A stretch of 64,000 nt of DNA from Owenia fusiformis (GCA_903813345.2 CAIIXF020000007.1:37286759-37350758), one strand, 5' to 3'. Positions 12,701 to 27,700 are shown, numbered from the stretch's first letter. The notes: generated by a model not told the origin, from the letters alone. Translations and numbers: made by a program.

Positions 12701-15700
12701 AAGCCTGATTTTAGTAGTCATCAATGTATCATCAATTTTTGATACATTGATGATACATTGATAGATAAATTATTGATACATTGATACATCAATTGTTGAT
12801 ACATTGATGGGGAACTTGATACATTGATGACAAATGCAAGGAATGTTTAAATCAGGCTTTACATTTTATGGGTAAATGGTATGGGTACATGCAAACAATA
12901 TAAAATATTAAACATAATCTAACCAAAAAAGCCTCATAACAAAATATTTATCCGTCTGTTTCTAGACAGAATATAATAAAAAAACAAAGGGAAGAGCAAA
13001 TACAAAGTAAGAAATATTCTTTGTATTTGCACTTTAAGATTCACGCTTAATTCTGTAAAAACAGACAGATTTAGCAAATGACATTTCTCCGAAGCTGTCA
13101 TTTTTTAAAATACCATAACAAAAAAGAAAAGAAGAATAAATAGATGTACAGTAAAACAACATATATGTACAGTATTTTTATTTGCATTCCAGGTATTGGG
13201 TTTCTATAGTGATGAGGCTTAATTAGGTCAGTTTGAATAAAATAAACAAAATGCATGCAACGTTTAATTTATATTAATAGTCATAAGATTCATTGCCTTC
13301 AAGAAGCCTAAACAGGTTCTCAAGTTTTTTGAAATTTCATTAGTTTGTTTTACTTAGTCTTGTTTTAAGTCTGTGGACCCTCTTTAATCCAATTCACCAT
13401 CAGGGGAGGTGTATAGTATGGGGGGTCACAAAGGCTAGCTCGATTAAATTCAATAGTCTGTCAGTAGTTATTTCTTTCCCACATATGATAAAATTTAGGA
13501 ACATCCTATCAGTATCAACTTCTCTATCTGATGCCTACAATACATTTTGCCACATTATGTTGGTATTTGAAATAAAAGGATAACATGAAAGAATGTTTTG
13601 GTGATCAATATATTTTGAGCATGACTATATGCAGTTTTCCCAATGGTTTGAGTTTTGAAAATCATAAATAGCCTGTATCAATGAATCTATTGCAGAAAGA
13701 GAGTGGCTCAAATAATTTTTTGGTATTATTTGGTGTAGGGGATTCCCCTTAGCTTTCCCTACATGGTCCTACACGCCATATAAGGATCTATCACATTTTT
13801 TTATTATTACTGTGGGCGATAATAGAGATAAAATCCAGTGGCAGGTTGATTTGCTTGTGATTTAAAGGTGAACTGATGTAAACATGTAATACAAAAATGG
13901 GGACCATGCTACAAGAGCATCTTATATTATAGTCAGCTTCATGCTACATGACTAATAAATAAGTGCATAAACATGCTTTCAAATTTCTATTCACGCCATG
14001 GATCTTTCTCACGAAACATTTTTAATACATTAGCTTTGATGAAACTAATTTTAATCTAATTAATAATTTATACAAAGTATCTCTGTAAAAAAGGATCTAT
14101 TTCTTATTGATCACCCCTCGTAAAAGGTGGGATTAACTGGTTTTGAAAAACTGCCATTTATTTTGTAGATGGAAAGGGTAGTAGATGGAGCTTATAATGT
14201 TATTAAATCAAATAATTGGGTCCTGAAATGCTCGAAGGAATGATTTCAGAGTTACGATATCAATCCGAGTCCAATTGAAGAAATTTAACTGTTCAGTGTT
14301 TGTACATTTGTGCGATTAAAAGTAAGTGTATTTAAGACCCCTTAAGTAAAAGTAAAAAGTATGTAAAGTAGAGAGACCCCTTGACCTTGAGTTATGAATA
14401 AGACGATTTTAGAAAAAGTCCTTGTATTGTTTTCTCTTTGTATTTTGAGGCAAAAAAGTGCTAAATGTACACTGTACTAAATGTACACTGCACTAAATGT
14501 ACACTGCACTAAATGTACACTGCACTAAATGTACACTGCACTAAATGTACACTGCACTAAATGTACACTGTACTAAATGTACACTGTACTAAATGTACAC
14601 TGTACTTGCACAAATTGTGTTACACTTAACTTCTACAAAAAACAAATGCGAGACAACAACATGCCGAATAGTACATTAGTACAATAATTAGTGATATATT
14701 AAGAAGGATATCGTGCTGACGTGCCGTTGACCATAACTTACTACAGGCAGAAGGTGGTCGATTTCTTTTATTGCCAAATTTTTGATCTGACCCGGGGGTA
14801 AATAACCTGCTCCAATTAAAGCTATCGCTTCCAACGAAACATAATTGGCGATTGTTGTATAAGAGAACGTTGCCGTTTTTTATATGTTTAAGAGAGATGA
14901 GCTCTAAGGCACGTATACAACAACTTCCAATGAGATTGATTGCTCCTCCGTACCTAGAATATAGAATAATATATACCAACAACAGTTTTAAAGCAACAAG
15001 CAACAATTTATGCTAAACTTTGCCCAAAATTTCACCTTTGGCAGTTCCAGGTTTACATGTTTTACAATATTTTGAAAATATTTTAATGGGATCGGATTAG
15101 TAACAGACGGATGGTACTTTACATCTAAATTACAGTTATTTTGAACATGTCATTCAAAATATTAAAAAATGATCAAACAGTTCTCTATGCATTGCTTTTG
15201 TTATCAAATACATCATAATAATTACAATAAATGTTTTTAAGTGCACATGTAAAACTATGACTGCCAAAAGTGATACTTTTAGGGAAATCATTCAATCTGG
15301 CACCAGTAGGGGGAGGCACTGCAACTAATTCACTCCAGCCTTCCTATTGGTGTTGTCATGACAACTGAATTGTAAACTGCAGGCCTATGTTGCATAGAAA
15401 CACAAAGGCATGCACTGTACAACAAATGAACAGCTGACATATGCGTCTCCCTAGTAACACCGTAACAAGCGCCCGACCCTGGCTAACAACCCTCCCAGCT
15501 TGATTGTACAACAGCCACAAAACTTTAGAGATGAAACAATTTGATAAATTCATTGTTAAACATATTTCACAAAAGTTAAAATGAGAGTTTTTTCAAATTG
15601 CTCTCAGAGCACCAATAATACTAATTCTTCCACTTTTGATTTTTACAAAAATGTTCCACTCATAGTAGAAATGTTCCATTTTTGATTTTTACCAAAATGT

Positions 15701-18700
15701 TCCACTCATAGTAGAAATGATGTTACCAAAATGTTCCACTCATAGTAGAAATGACCCGTTGTACAACCATGGGGAAGTTAATTGCAGCATTTGAACACCC
15801 GATTTTAAACTTACTACATGCAGCGTTTTCCTTGTTTTGCCTGACAACAACGGTACCAATACTACTTTCTTTGATCCTGCTCCACTCAAATGTATTAACA
15901 TAACAGAGTTGATCATTTTTGTAAATGATAATATTTCCATTTACAACTCGTTTAAGAGAAGTAAGGCCAAGTTCCATGATGTTTTTGGTTCCGACTATAC
16001 TTAGCGCTGCAGATTGTTGCCTAAAAGTTATATTTTTTATCACATGTACAACAGTTAATGAACCATTTTTATTTTATCAATTCATGCATGGAATCATTCA
16101 ATTAGATGATAAAATTTGCTGAATTTATTCAATTCAAGATTGCAAGGGTTATGCTAATCTGTTTTAACTCATTTATTTCACAATGCACTACATTTATTTT
16201 AGATCTTCTTAACAAAGTGGTGAAAATTATAGAACTGACAAAATTCAGAGATAACTGCTTCTCTACTTATTGTGGTGTTCGCTTTAATTTGGCGAATTCT
16301 GCGATTTGAAAAAATCGCCGATTCTTCACCAATTTTTTTCTCAGGTGGATCTGTGCATACGTATATGCAGTTATGTTTTTATTTTAAACGGTTTTCTTCA
16401 CCTATTTTCCAATTTTGCCAACTTCGTGAAATTAAATAACGCCAAATTAAGTAGAGTAATGTAAGACGTATAAATTTAAACTTACTGATCAGTCGCCCGT
16501 CCGTGAATTACTTCCAAATTCTTTAAAAATGATAAAGTTGTTAGATTTTCATGTCGAGACTGGACCATCAAATATTCTGTGATTTCACGTACACTTTCGA
16601 ATACGCTTAGTTCATGGGGCTCAATTCCAACGATGTTTCGGTGAACGTCTCTGAAAACAGAAACAAAAAAAGAATAAGTTAAATTTGCGGAGATGTTGAA
16701 TTTGCAATACTTTTAAAAATCACAAAAACATGAGTATGCACATATAAACAAATGTACAAATCCACAAAAATTGCTATCACAAATTAAATAAATGAGGCAT
16801 GTACTCTACACAAGTTACAGGTGTAAATGTCATGACAAAATGTCACCAACTACAGATGATTTACAGATCATAACTGAAAAATGCCGAGATCAGTTGCAAA
16901 AAACTGTTGGAGACCCAGCTATTTACAACATCCATTATATCAGTTATTAATTAAAGGACAATAATAACTAATGACAATAATAAGAAATAACAAACACAAA
17001 TAGAATCTAGAAATCATCACTTCAGCAAAATAGTACTCATATCATATGTAAAAGAAATGAATGTGTTAATGAGCCTACCCCGTAAAGCTTGATTCAAGGA
17101 TACGTAGATTTCCTTCAATAATGGTACAGTCTTTAAACCTTTGGATGTTGTTGGAATTCACAAACTCATCAGCTGTTGTACCGGGGCACTCTGAAAAATT
17201 TTCATTTCATTTTCATTTATCAAATTTGTAAAGAATTGTAAACATATATTAGGGTAATATCTTTATGTAACTATGTAAAATTACATACTCGTATATATAA
17301 GTGTACTAGATTCTGACATTTTATCAATAAATAAAAGATTTATATGCATTTTTCTTTGGTGGGGTAGAAAGTAAAAATTATTTGTTCCTTAATGCCTATG
17401 TCATATTCATCAGACAGAACTTGGCCAACTGCAGTATTTTGTTCAAAACTGATTTCAACTTGCTTCAAATTGACCACACTTTTGTCAAATCATGTAAAAG
17501 TTCTCAGGAGTTCAAATCTGACCTCAAATTTGAGATTTGACCTTCAATTATGAACAAAATGCTTAATCGACCAGGCGCCGGCTGATGAAACGGGGCAAAT
17601 GTGATCTAGGCATAAAGCACCAGTATATGTGTTTTACTTACTTTTTGGACAAGGCCCTATGCATGGAACACATTTTCCCGCATCTTTGTCTTTTCCCTCC
17701 ATCTTGCCAGGTGGGCAGTTTTTAATACAGTAACCATTATTCTGCATCAGATGATCTGAAAAACATTCAACCAATCACTGATTTATTCAATTAACTATAC
17801 AGTTCGTGAATCAATTAATAATCATTTTTCATTAATTGAAATTAAAAATGAGCATCTTTTCCTCCCACTGTTTCATGTCTTCATATCTTGTGACATCGCT
17901 GTACTTATTCTCATGTTCATCGATATAACTATTTGTATTGTCACTTGGCCGATATATGGCAGTTTAACATGCTTTAAGATACTATTGCGATACAACAACT
18001 GGTTTTAACATGGTTTGTATTGATAACAAGGCATTAACATACAAAATGTCACAACCTGCCATTTGTTACAAACAATGACCAAGAACACCAACAGTGGAAT
18101 GCCGAACAAAGTCCACAAAAAGGTTGTAGCAATATGTCACCACTTATATAATGCAAAATATCACCACCTGCCATTTGTTACAGACAATATGTCACCATTT
18201 ATGGTGATGACATAATGAACAGAAAATTGGCAAGAAACTTACTTGGACATTTCGGCACACAAAGTGTCCCATAAGCATATTTAGCGTTTGGGTTCTTCAC
18301 CATGCTGTATTCTGCGTCATCGTATATCATCTCCGGGGGACATTGGGCCACACATTTATTACCGTCTTTAAAATGCTTGCACGACTGTAATAAAAATTTT
18401 GTAAATGTTAGCCATTTTTCAAGTTTTTAGACAACGGAGATATCAATTTAACACTTCAAAGCTTTTATGCAAGATTTATTAATACTTATCTTTGAAAGTG
18501 TCACTAAACATTACAATTTTTGAAAACATTGTAAACATTGTATATTGTATATAATACACATCTTGTTACAAACTAATAGCTTTGTAAAACAGTATTTTAA
18601 AAATCATGTAAATATGTAACAGTCGATGTTTGAATGTATTGAAAGAATGGCACTGAAAAATTGTGTAAATCAATCAGCAGTCAATGGTTGAAATAGGTTG

Positions 18701-21700
18701 ATAATAATTCATTGATAGATCAACTGTGTGAGTTGTGCGAATATCTATAATTCAATGGTTGAAATAGGTTGATAATAATTCATTGATAGATCGACTGTGT
18801 GAGTTGTGCGAATATCTATCATTCAAGGGTTGAAGTGGTTGATAATAATTCATTAAAAGATCAGTGACTTATGTGAATATCTATACGTCAATGGTTGAAA
18901 TTACCCAGCATTCCCTGCTTGTTGGTCCCGTACAGCCTCCCGCACATTGTGAGTGGCAACATTTATTTGGTTCTTTTCCGTAGCATCTTCCATCACACTG
19001 TGGACTGCAAATGGTTCGACTCACTATAAAAATATAATTCTATTTGAAATTTTTTAAAATTTTTTTTAAAAATTTTTTTAAATATGGTAACACTATTAAT
19101 CCCTAAGACACATAGTGTTCAGGAAATAAATAAACAAAACAAAAAAACAAACGATCGAATTTAATAAGAGATTTTATCAAATGAGGATAAAACGCCTAAA
19201 GGTTCTACTTTTCTATGATATTGTAGGAATGTATCTCATAATTTCCCACATTTGGTGAAATATGGGTTTTTGAGATTTTTCATCCTAGCTCATATTTCAT
19301 TTAATTGGGGTCATAAAACTTGTGTACCTGTTCGATTATGTGCTGTTAAATACAATGACTATTACGTAATATATTGACATTAAGGGAAATGATAACATAA
19401 TAACTATCACACTTATTGACACTCATTAGAAAGTTAAACCAAATGAATTTTACTTACATTTTTGGCACATATCAGGACCTTCACCCCAGCAGTATTTTCG
19501 ACACTTATCGGGATCGTCATTATTACCCAAGCAGTAGGTTTCACAAGAGGCATGGCAACTCCCACCTAGCAACAGACAACAATAAAACATTACAAATATT
19601 CCACGATATTAATGAATGAAAAAAAAAAAAAATTTAATTTGATATAGGAACAGCAGTTGGAGAATCAAAACGTGTCCTAGAAATAAACATAGTTAGCGAA
19701 CTGAATAAGCTTTTAATCAATTTTTATTGTATCGGATGGGTATATGAATATAACCTATACTAATTTCCATTTCCCACTCTGCAAGACAGGAAATGAAATC
19801 TCTCCATTATTCCTAATACAATGTCCCCAGGTCCTACACCTACGACATCATTATCATGCTTTTAAGGACGGTAAATTCAGCATTGTTATTTCATAAATAC
19901 AGACTTGAATCACTCAAACGATTACACTCGGTTCGTACAGCGTGATAAATTGAAACATGGAGCTAAGAGGCACGTCATAAAAATTGAAGATCCGATGTTC
20001 AAGATTTGGTCAATTTATAAATTCATGTGAAATCATACACTTGATCATACATGGAGGGCAGGGGGGGGTGTAAATATGTATTACCTACTAAAAGGGATGT
20101 ATACACATATCATTCACTAGCGACAGCAATAGTAAATAATGGAATGATCATTATAAATTATGAAATATCAACCTTGTAGCAAATACAGTTAAGGGAATAA
20201 ATGCTTTTATGAATCTGAACATTTTGATACAACAATAATGATATTAATGTGCCATTAAAACTCAATTTAGATGATTTATCTCATGTAAACCTTAATGGAA
20301 AACACCTTAGCACTTACTGACCATTGTAAAGGTAAAAGCTATTTATTTACGTTGGTAAACATTTTCTTATTAAGTAACTCGCACTTAATGATTAACAATA
20401 TGTCAAATAAATGGTGTCAGATAAATGGTGTCAGCTAAACCCAATATATGTAGGTGTATCCATTTGGGTTAAGTGAGATCCCATTAAACTGGAATCAAAT
20501 ATGCTTCAATGACAAATACAATTTTTTGGATACTTAACAGGCTCGTAGGATTTGCCAAGGGGGGTTCACTTTTTTAAATAATTCTAGGAGGGTTCACTTT
20601 TGATCATTTTGGTCCAAATATGGCCAAAATCACGTAAAAAGTGCTCAGAATGATGAAAAACTGAATGATTTTGAGAGAATATTTGGCCAGGGGGGAGGGG
20701 GGGGGGGTTCGCTTGAACCCATAGAACCCCCCCCCCTGACTACGGGCCTACTTAAGCATGACACATGGTAGACAATTTTATTGTACAAGAATCTAATAAA
20801 AATGGCAGCCCCAAAATTTATCCAGCATGCCCAAAAAATTCAGTTCAAGATTTTCACACCAAGAAACATCCCTAAATAGGGGAACTTCCGATACCAGATC
20901 AACAAGGGTGTAGTATATGCAGAATACAGATTTAAATTTCTTTTTAAATATGTTTACAATCCGGGTAGAAAAAACAGAAAATCAGCATGTTCGGAGTATT
21001 ATGGATTTTTAGCAATTTTGAAATACATGGGAGACCTCACTTAGTTGTTCAGCTGTTAAAATTCATCTAGCTTCAACCAAAATCAAATCCCCCCCTCCAT
21101 CATATTTCTATAACAAAGCTCTGACAATTCTCAAAATCGTCTGCCTTCCTCCATTTTCTTGCTGATTTCTCTCTAAAATTTGAATAAAGTGTCTCGATTT
21201 CTTACATTTCTGTACAATTTAAAGTCCAAACTACATGCCTGTTTACTTTATTCCTTGCTAATTCCACTCCTTTATACTCCCTTTATCATTTTAAAACGTT
21301 ACCATGATGCCCATATTACCAAGCAACACACATTTTAAATACAATTAATATACACAGTATTCATCATTAGACAAAATGACTGGTCCCCAATGAATTAAAC
21401 ACAATTTATTACAATGGTTACTCAATTTGAATGGCTTATAGTATGAAATAAAAATAGTACGAAATAAACAGCCAATTTGTATGCAAGACCTAATGAAGGA
21501 TTAATAGCTGACTAAACTAATTTGCCTTTACTTTACACGTTGATATATGCGTTTCTTTTGATAAACCAGTCTTGTGTATATTAAAAGCCTAATTTAAGAA
21601 TGACCTTATTCTTTTTGAAGAAATGAGACACAATGCAGATATCACACTGTAACCAATATAGCGGATTTGCTTTTGAAAAACCATGTGATTTTACCATATT

Positions 21701-24700
21701 TGGAATAATATTAATTGTTTAAAAGTATGAAATGACTTGAGTAAAGAGAAAAAATCAAATGAAATACCATTCCTTATGCAGTAGAATCTGTGTCTAATGT
21801 GAACACCTATAAGACCATCCAAAAGTGTTTAGCAGGTGTTCACGTTTGAAGGTTTCTTAACATGTGAATCAATGGGACAATACAAAAATGGGACTGAAAA
21901 GTGTTCACATTAAGAGGTGTTCAGATTAGAGAGGTGTTCAGATATACAGGTTTTGCTGTATTTGGAATTTTTTCTGAAATAATTTCTGCTATTTGAAGGT
22001 TTTAAACATTACCCTAATGACATTGAATCAACACCAAAAGAAATGCACCTACTCAAAAATGCTCCCTTTGGTCATGCCGTTTTCATTCTTTTTCTCTCTA
22101 AAATTTGAATAAACTTTTTAATTTTCTTGCGTTTCTGTACACTTTAGAGTATCCACTACATGTCTGTTTACGTTATTCCTCGCTGATTCCACTCTTTTCT
22201 ACTTAATTTTACATTCTTAAACATGACCGTTGGCGATATTTCATGACGGTTGCACTCTAAGGGTATACCACAAGGTACTTATTAAGAACATCTTAATTAT
22301 AGATTTTGCTGCGCCTATAAAAGGTTTTAAATAATTCATGCCCACTATTGAATTTTTTTACCTAACTGACTGTGATTTCACCGATGTAAGAGTTCTTTTA
22401 GAGGAACACAAAAACATAAACGTTTCAACGAAAGATCCAACACAAAGAAAGCCACTTTTAACACTAAATTATTTATATGGTGTTAGAGTGTTTAGGAGAA
22501 AATGTGTTGAAATGTATCAGTCAAAGCCTTTTAGAGATTTTCCCTATTGTGAGAAAGTTCTAGAACCATTTAAAAATCATATCAGTTAGTCAATCAGATA
22601 ATGCGTCTGATAGATTCAAGAAAACAAAACAGAAAATGCAAATTACCTAAATAAATATATTTCGCAATTTTTTTAATATGTTCTACCTGGTTTCAATCGG
22701 GGAAGTAATGAGAAGTAAGACTGTTTTCTCGTTATTTTCTTAATTAGTCTATTGATTTGACAGAAATCGTTCTGTCAACACGTCTTAAAAGTAATGAAAA
22801 TACTTGTAATACAGCTTTACATTAGAAATAAATTTAGTGCTTAATTACAACTTAGATGGCTATGACAGATTTTCTGAGAAATAAATGATTTTTAGTGTTG
22901 CTGGACATAGGTGGTTAGGATTAAGTGTCCTGGAAACAAACCATTATAAAAAGGCATTAACATGCAAAATGTCACCACCTGCCATTTATTACAAATGCCA
23001 ACCACCAAATGCCGAACACCAACTGCCAAACACCATCTACAAAAAAGTTGGAGACTATAACAATATGTCACCATTTTTGGTATTACATAATACACAAAAT
23101 AAAATCAACATACTATTTTATTTAGATAGGGTAAGTTGCAAACCCTTTTGGTCTAAACATTTTTTTATTTATTATTTATGGACCAAATAAAACCAAAAGG
23201 TTTCAGTGTATAAGAGCCGCCCAAGCATATTTTCCTTTCGTTCAGTTTTTTTTTCAAGCCCTCCATGTGAGGTGTAATTGCCATGGCCATGCATGCTAAA
23301 ATCGAGCATTTTTATGTTTTTCTTCAAAGGATTTGTACTTTATTCAAAGAATACCAAACCACCATGTGAAGTTACATACAATGCAAGGCACGTGTAAGAA
23401 TTTTGAAAAAATATATTGGAGGGACACCCATATTAGGCGTGATACCTATAGCTTGGTCTCGGCTGAAGAAAAGGTGAATTCTACAAATGGGATAACGAAG
23501 ATGCAAGGAGGGGGATAGGACTACCCTAACATCAATCTAATATAGGCTTATATTAATACAGGCTATCAAAGAAAATGAATGAATGGAACTTATTCATTTG
23601 GTAGGGGTCACAGACTGCCCCATATTACATAGCGAGATAAAAACGCTGGCAAAATAAAATCTAAGATTTTGAGAACTCATATCATAACGGTAAAAATAAA
23701 ACAGAGTCTTAAGTAATACTAAACTCCCTTTTTTACAGCTGTTTGAAAAATAACTGAAAAACAAAAGAAAAAAAACAGTTGTTTGACATCTATTATGAGG
23801 GAACACCAATAGAAGGGAAGACATCTATCAAAATTGTCCAGGGGTGCACTTAAAATTGTCCAAGTGCAAGGGCTTTCCTTGTCAAGATGTGCCAATTAAG
23901 CACCCACGGGGCATGTCATGAAAACGTCTCAATCTGTTCATTGTCACTCTATTATTTGATTAAAAAAATAGACTCATCTAATTTCCTTTGCCTTTTTAAA
24001 ACTTTCATGAGATATCAGTGTTTTTAAGCGTTTTTTCAGCTCCATTTTTTGCATTTCAAAATACAGTAAGACCTGTCTAATCCATGGAACTCAGGTCATG
24101 CATGGGTCTGACCAAATATTTTCACTTTTCAATGCTTTTTAACATGAAAGTCTATGGGAGCCAAAAAAGTGTTCATATATTGACTGGTGTTCAGATTAGA
24201 AAGGTGTTTGGATATCAAGGTTTTCTTAAAATATGTATGACTTAAAGCACGCGGAACTCAATATTATATACATTTCTCAAATACGGCAAACATGCCATAA
24301 AGTTTGATCTCGATAAATGAGAAACAGATTAAGATGTTTCCTCAACGTGGGTATATAATAGCCGATATGGTAAGAATGAATGGAAAAGGAGGCTTCGTTT
24401 AAAAACAGGTCGAGCCCAAAGATGATATACACATACTGACACCGCGTCAGTATGAAACTGGAGGACTTGAACATGCTGACGACGTGCACAATGTCCTTAT
24501 CTTGGAACGATCTCAAAAGTCAGAAGTCAGGAATTTAAATTCCACTGAGTTCTAATACTAAACATAGAAAATAGACCAAATAAAAATAAACAAATCATAT
24601 GATACAATAGTTCAGAGGATGTTCATCCCAGCATGCATCTGGAATGAACTGATCCGGCCAATCAGCTTGTAGAATATAAGCAAAATGTGCTGGGAGCATG

Positions 24701-27700
24701 AACCTCCTCTGGAAAAGTTACAATGGATTACATTGACATGGAGAAAGATTTCACATTCAGAGAGATACCTACACACTCTGTTGCTCGTTATATTGTTAAA
24801 AATTACTGAAAATAAAAAGCAATATAAAAATTGCATACCATAACATGAAAAATCATTTTCAAAATCGTCCAAAAATGTCCTCCAAAACCCCAGTGCTCAT
24901 TTTGTTGCAATCTCCAAATGCAGATTTTCAGACATTGTTCCCTTCATTCTCATGGATAAATCATAGATATTTGCAATTTGGAGAATGCTTGTGATAAAAT
25001 TCATTGTGCATTTAAACAAATATAATTGCTGCTTATTCAAAATGCATGCTTTTTATTAAGTACTTACAAACTCTCCTAGGGACGTCATCTGTTTCCTCAA
25101 AGTATACATCTTCCTCGAGTATGTCATCCCACAGGATGTCGTTTGCGTGACAGAGGAACGGATTGTTGTAAAAGAACACGTTCCCTTTCATAATTTCTGG
25201 AAATACGGAGAGAGAAAATCATATTTTTATTCAAGACAGACAAATTTTGCAATATTTCGATTCATTATTTAAATCTTTTTGAAGCAACTGACAAATGTTT
25301 TTTTTAATTACGACATCACAGACTTCAACAATGGAAAAAGTAAATCTGAAGGCATCAACATGCAAAATGTCACCACCTGTCATTTGTTACAGACTGCTGA
25401 CAAAAAAGTTGACTGCTGACAAAAAAGTACTTTACCACTTCTGGTGGTGACATAATTATGTAATACGTGAATTTTTACAGGTAAAAAAGTGATTAAACAT
25501 CATTGCCATGGAAACTTTTAATAGTTATTTATCTATTGAGATCAACAATTTGTTCTCATTAGCAAAGATGTCCATTCAGACATTTCTGTTGTCATGTGTT
25601 GTCATGACACAGCATTGTGTTGTCATGGCAGCTAAAACAATTGTTGTAAGTAAAATGATCTTTATGAGACAAGAGACTCTTTGACACTTCTAGTCCCTCC
25701 TTTCCCACTAAACAACCTGGATGTACAACTACGAGATTAAATTTTAATCTTTACCAAATCAAAAAAAAAAGCTTATATTTTTTATTTCAAATGGCTAGAA
25801 ATATCTTGACTGGAAAGTAGATTTCAACAGTAAATCATATTGTATCAGTAAACATAAATAAAATAGTAGAATCAAAAGCTGAAGAAATGAACTACATGAT
25901 GTTTATCAATTTGGAATAATTTTACATGCTTCGACTAAATGGAACAAGGCATCAACATGCAAAATGTCACCACCATTTGCTACAGATGCCAACTACCGAT
26001 CACCAACAGCGGTCACAAAACTTTTTGTTGGTGACATAAAAATGGATGCCATTTTCCAAAGAGGTGAGGTTTTGAGACTATTTGAATTGTCATAATGTAT
26101 TACAAAGGTGTCACTTATATGTTGACACACAGACAGACAGATGGGTGCACAGATAATTGGATGAATGCTAGTTTACCCGTGCAGCTAAAAACATAAGTAT
26201 AATTTTAGCCATTTCAAGAGGATTTGCTATATAGTTTGAGGCTATTATTAAACATAATAAAAATATCAGAGTATCACTCACCATATAAAGACTTGAATTG
26301 GAGCTCCTTTAATCCAACTTGTTTTGAGATCGCAGATTTTTGATAATTCAACGCTACGTACAAACTGTATTCCTTCCCTTCATGCCCAAAAAGCTTCCTT
26401 CCACGTATAATCCTTAAATTTGTTAAAAATGGAACATCTGCGTAAACACTGACGATCAACACATACCCAGTAACCTCTCGAATATCCTTCAGAAAACTTA
26501 AGTCATATTTTACATCGTCATCATCCAGAAAGACAATTTCAACGTTTCCATCGATGAATGTACAGTTTGTGTATCTCTGGCGGTACATGTCGTAACGTCT
26601 ACTCGCAGATCCTTGAAATCCCATACCAGTCGATGTGCCTTGGCATACTGGAAAAAATAAATGGGAAAACAAATAATTATATGTTAGATGTGAAATAGTT
26701 TTTACCATAGATCTTTATGTAAAAAGAATGTTGTCAGTCTCCTGCACAGACTCAAAAAAGTAAAATTAAGTAATAATAATGAATGGAGATAGTGGTGAAA
26801 GGTGAGGTGAATGAAGGTGAGGGAATTAGATATGAGGCGTATTGGGATGAGGCAAATGCAGGTGAGGCATTTTGAGATGACAATGTTTACTTGGCTGAAC
26901 AATGTTTACTTGTACTTGTAAAGGCTTTTATATTTTAGATCATTCACAAGCTAAATTAATAGGATTTTGATGCAAATATATCATTAAGCCACAAGCACAC
27001 ATGCATAAATAGCAAAACTACATCATTAAAACCATCGTATTACAATACATGTACATTATGGGCATGCATTTAAACCATGAATATATGAAGTAACTAAAAA
27101 TAACTTCATGCAGTTAATACAACCACTTCATCAAAAAATAAAACTAATTTTTGGAAGTCCAGGATAGAGTTACAGTTTATAAAAATAACATGTCAATCAA
27201 GACTGATAAAATTGAATATAAGGAATTCTCAAGCTAACTAACTTATTAATTAGTTCCATTTGGAAAAACATTTCTTATATGTTTGTGGTTTCAGTATACT
27301 GGATTTCACTCGATCAAATCCAAAGTTAAACACATTAAAAAAGTTCTGCATGAAAGGTACACACAATATTCTAGTTAGATATATCACAAAGTATTATTTC
27401 TACACCAAAGTTACACACTAAACTCAAAGATATGATAGATCTATTGGAAATTAAAGTATGTTTTCTGAACCAAAGTTACACACGAAACTCAAAGATATGA
27501 TAGATCTATTAGAAATTAAAGTATGTTTTATGCACCAAAGTAATACACACGAAACTCAAAGATATGATGTGATTTATCACATAGTATTATTTCTGAACCA
27601 AAGTTACACACAAAACTCAAAGATATAATAGATCTATTAGAAATTAAAGTGTTTTCTGAACCAAAGTTACACACAAAACTCAAAGATATAATAAATCTAT

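Larger units (their letters stand above)
10871..14741. other. 3.9-kb intron with minisatellites
   Basis: A/T-rich. Holds a short duplication (tgatcatcagaat, about 10902-10940), a 20-22-bp minisatellite (12424-12640), tgatacattgatg repeats (12720-12825), nested hairpins (12950-13078), a family B MITE end (14080-14122) and a 16-bp minisatellite (14460-14606). No exon seen. Confidence 0.75.
19566..25067. other. 5.5-kb intron, repeat-rich
   Basis: Holds family C (20538-20750), two copies of the dispersed family H (21165-21290, 22090-22225), family D (21779-21960, 24063-24226), family F (22951-23090), and an unexplained 83-codon frame at 22338-22589. No receptor exon was seen. Confidence 0.7.
25197..26281. 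other. 1.1-kb intron with two family F copies
   Basis: Family F at 25349-25454 and 25946-26039; elsewhere A/T-rich with ttgtcatg repeats near 25590-25630. Confidence 0.7.

Noticed and set aside
14742-16020. Exons 10a and 10b read as a tandem duplication both included in one mRNA
   Set aside because: Phases are incompatible: joining 10a to 10b gives TAG at the 17th codon.
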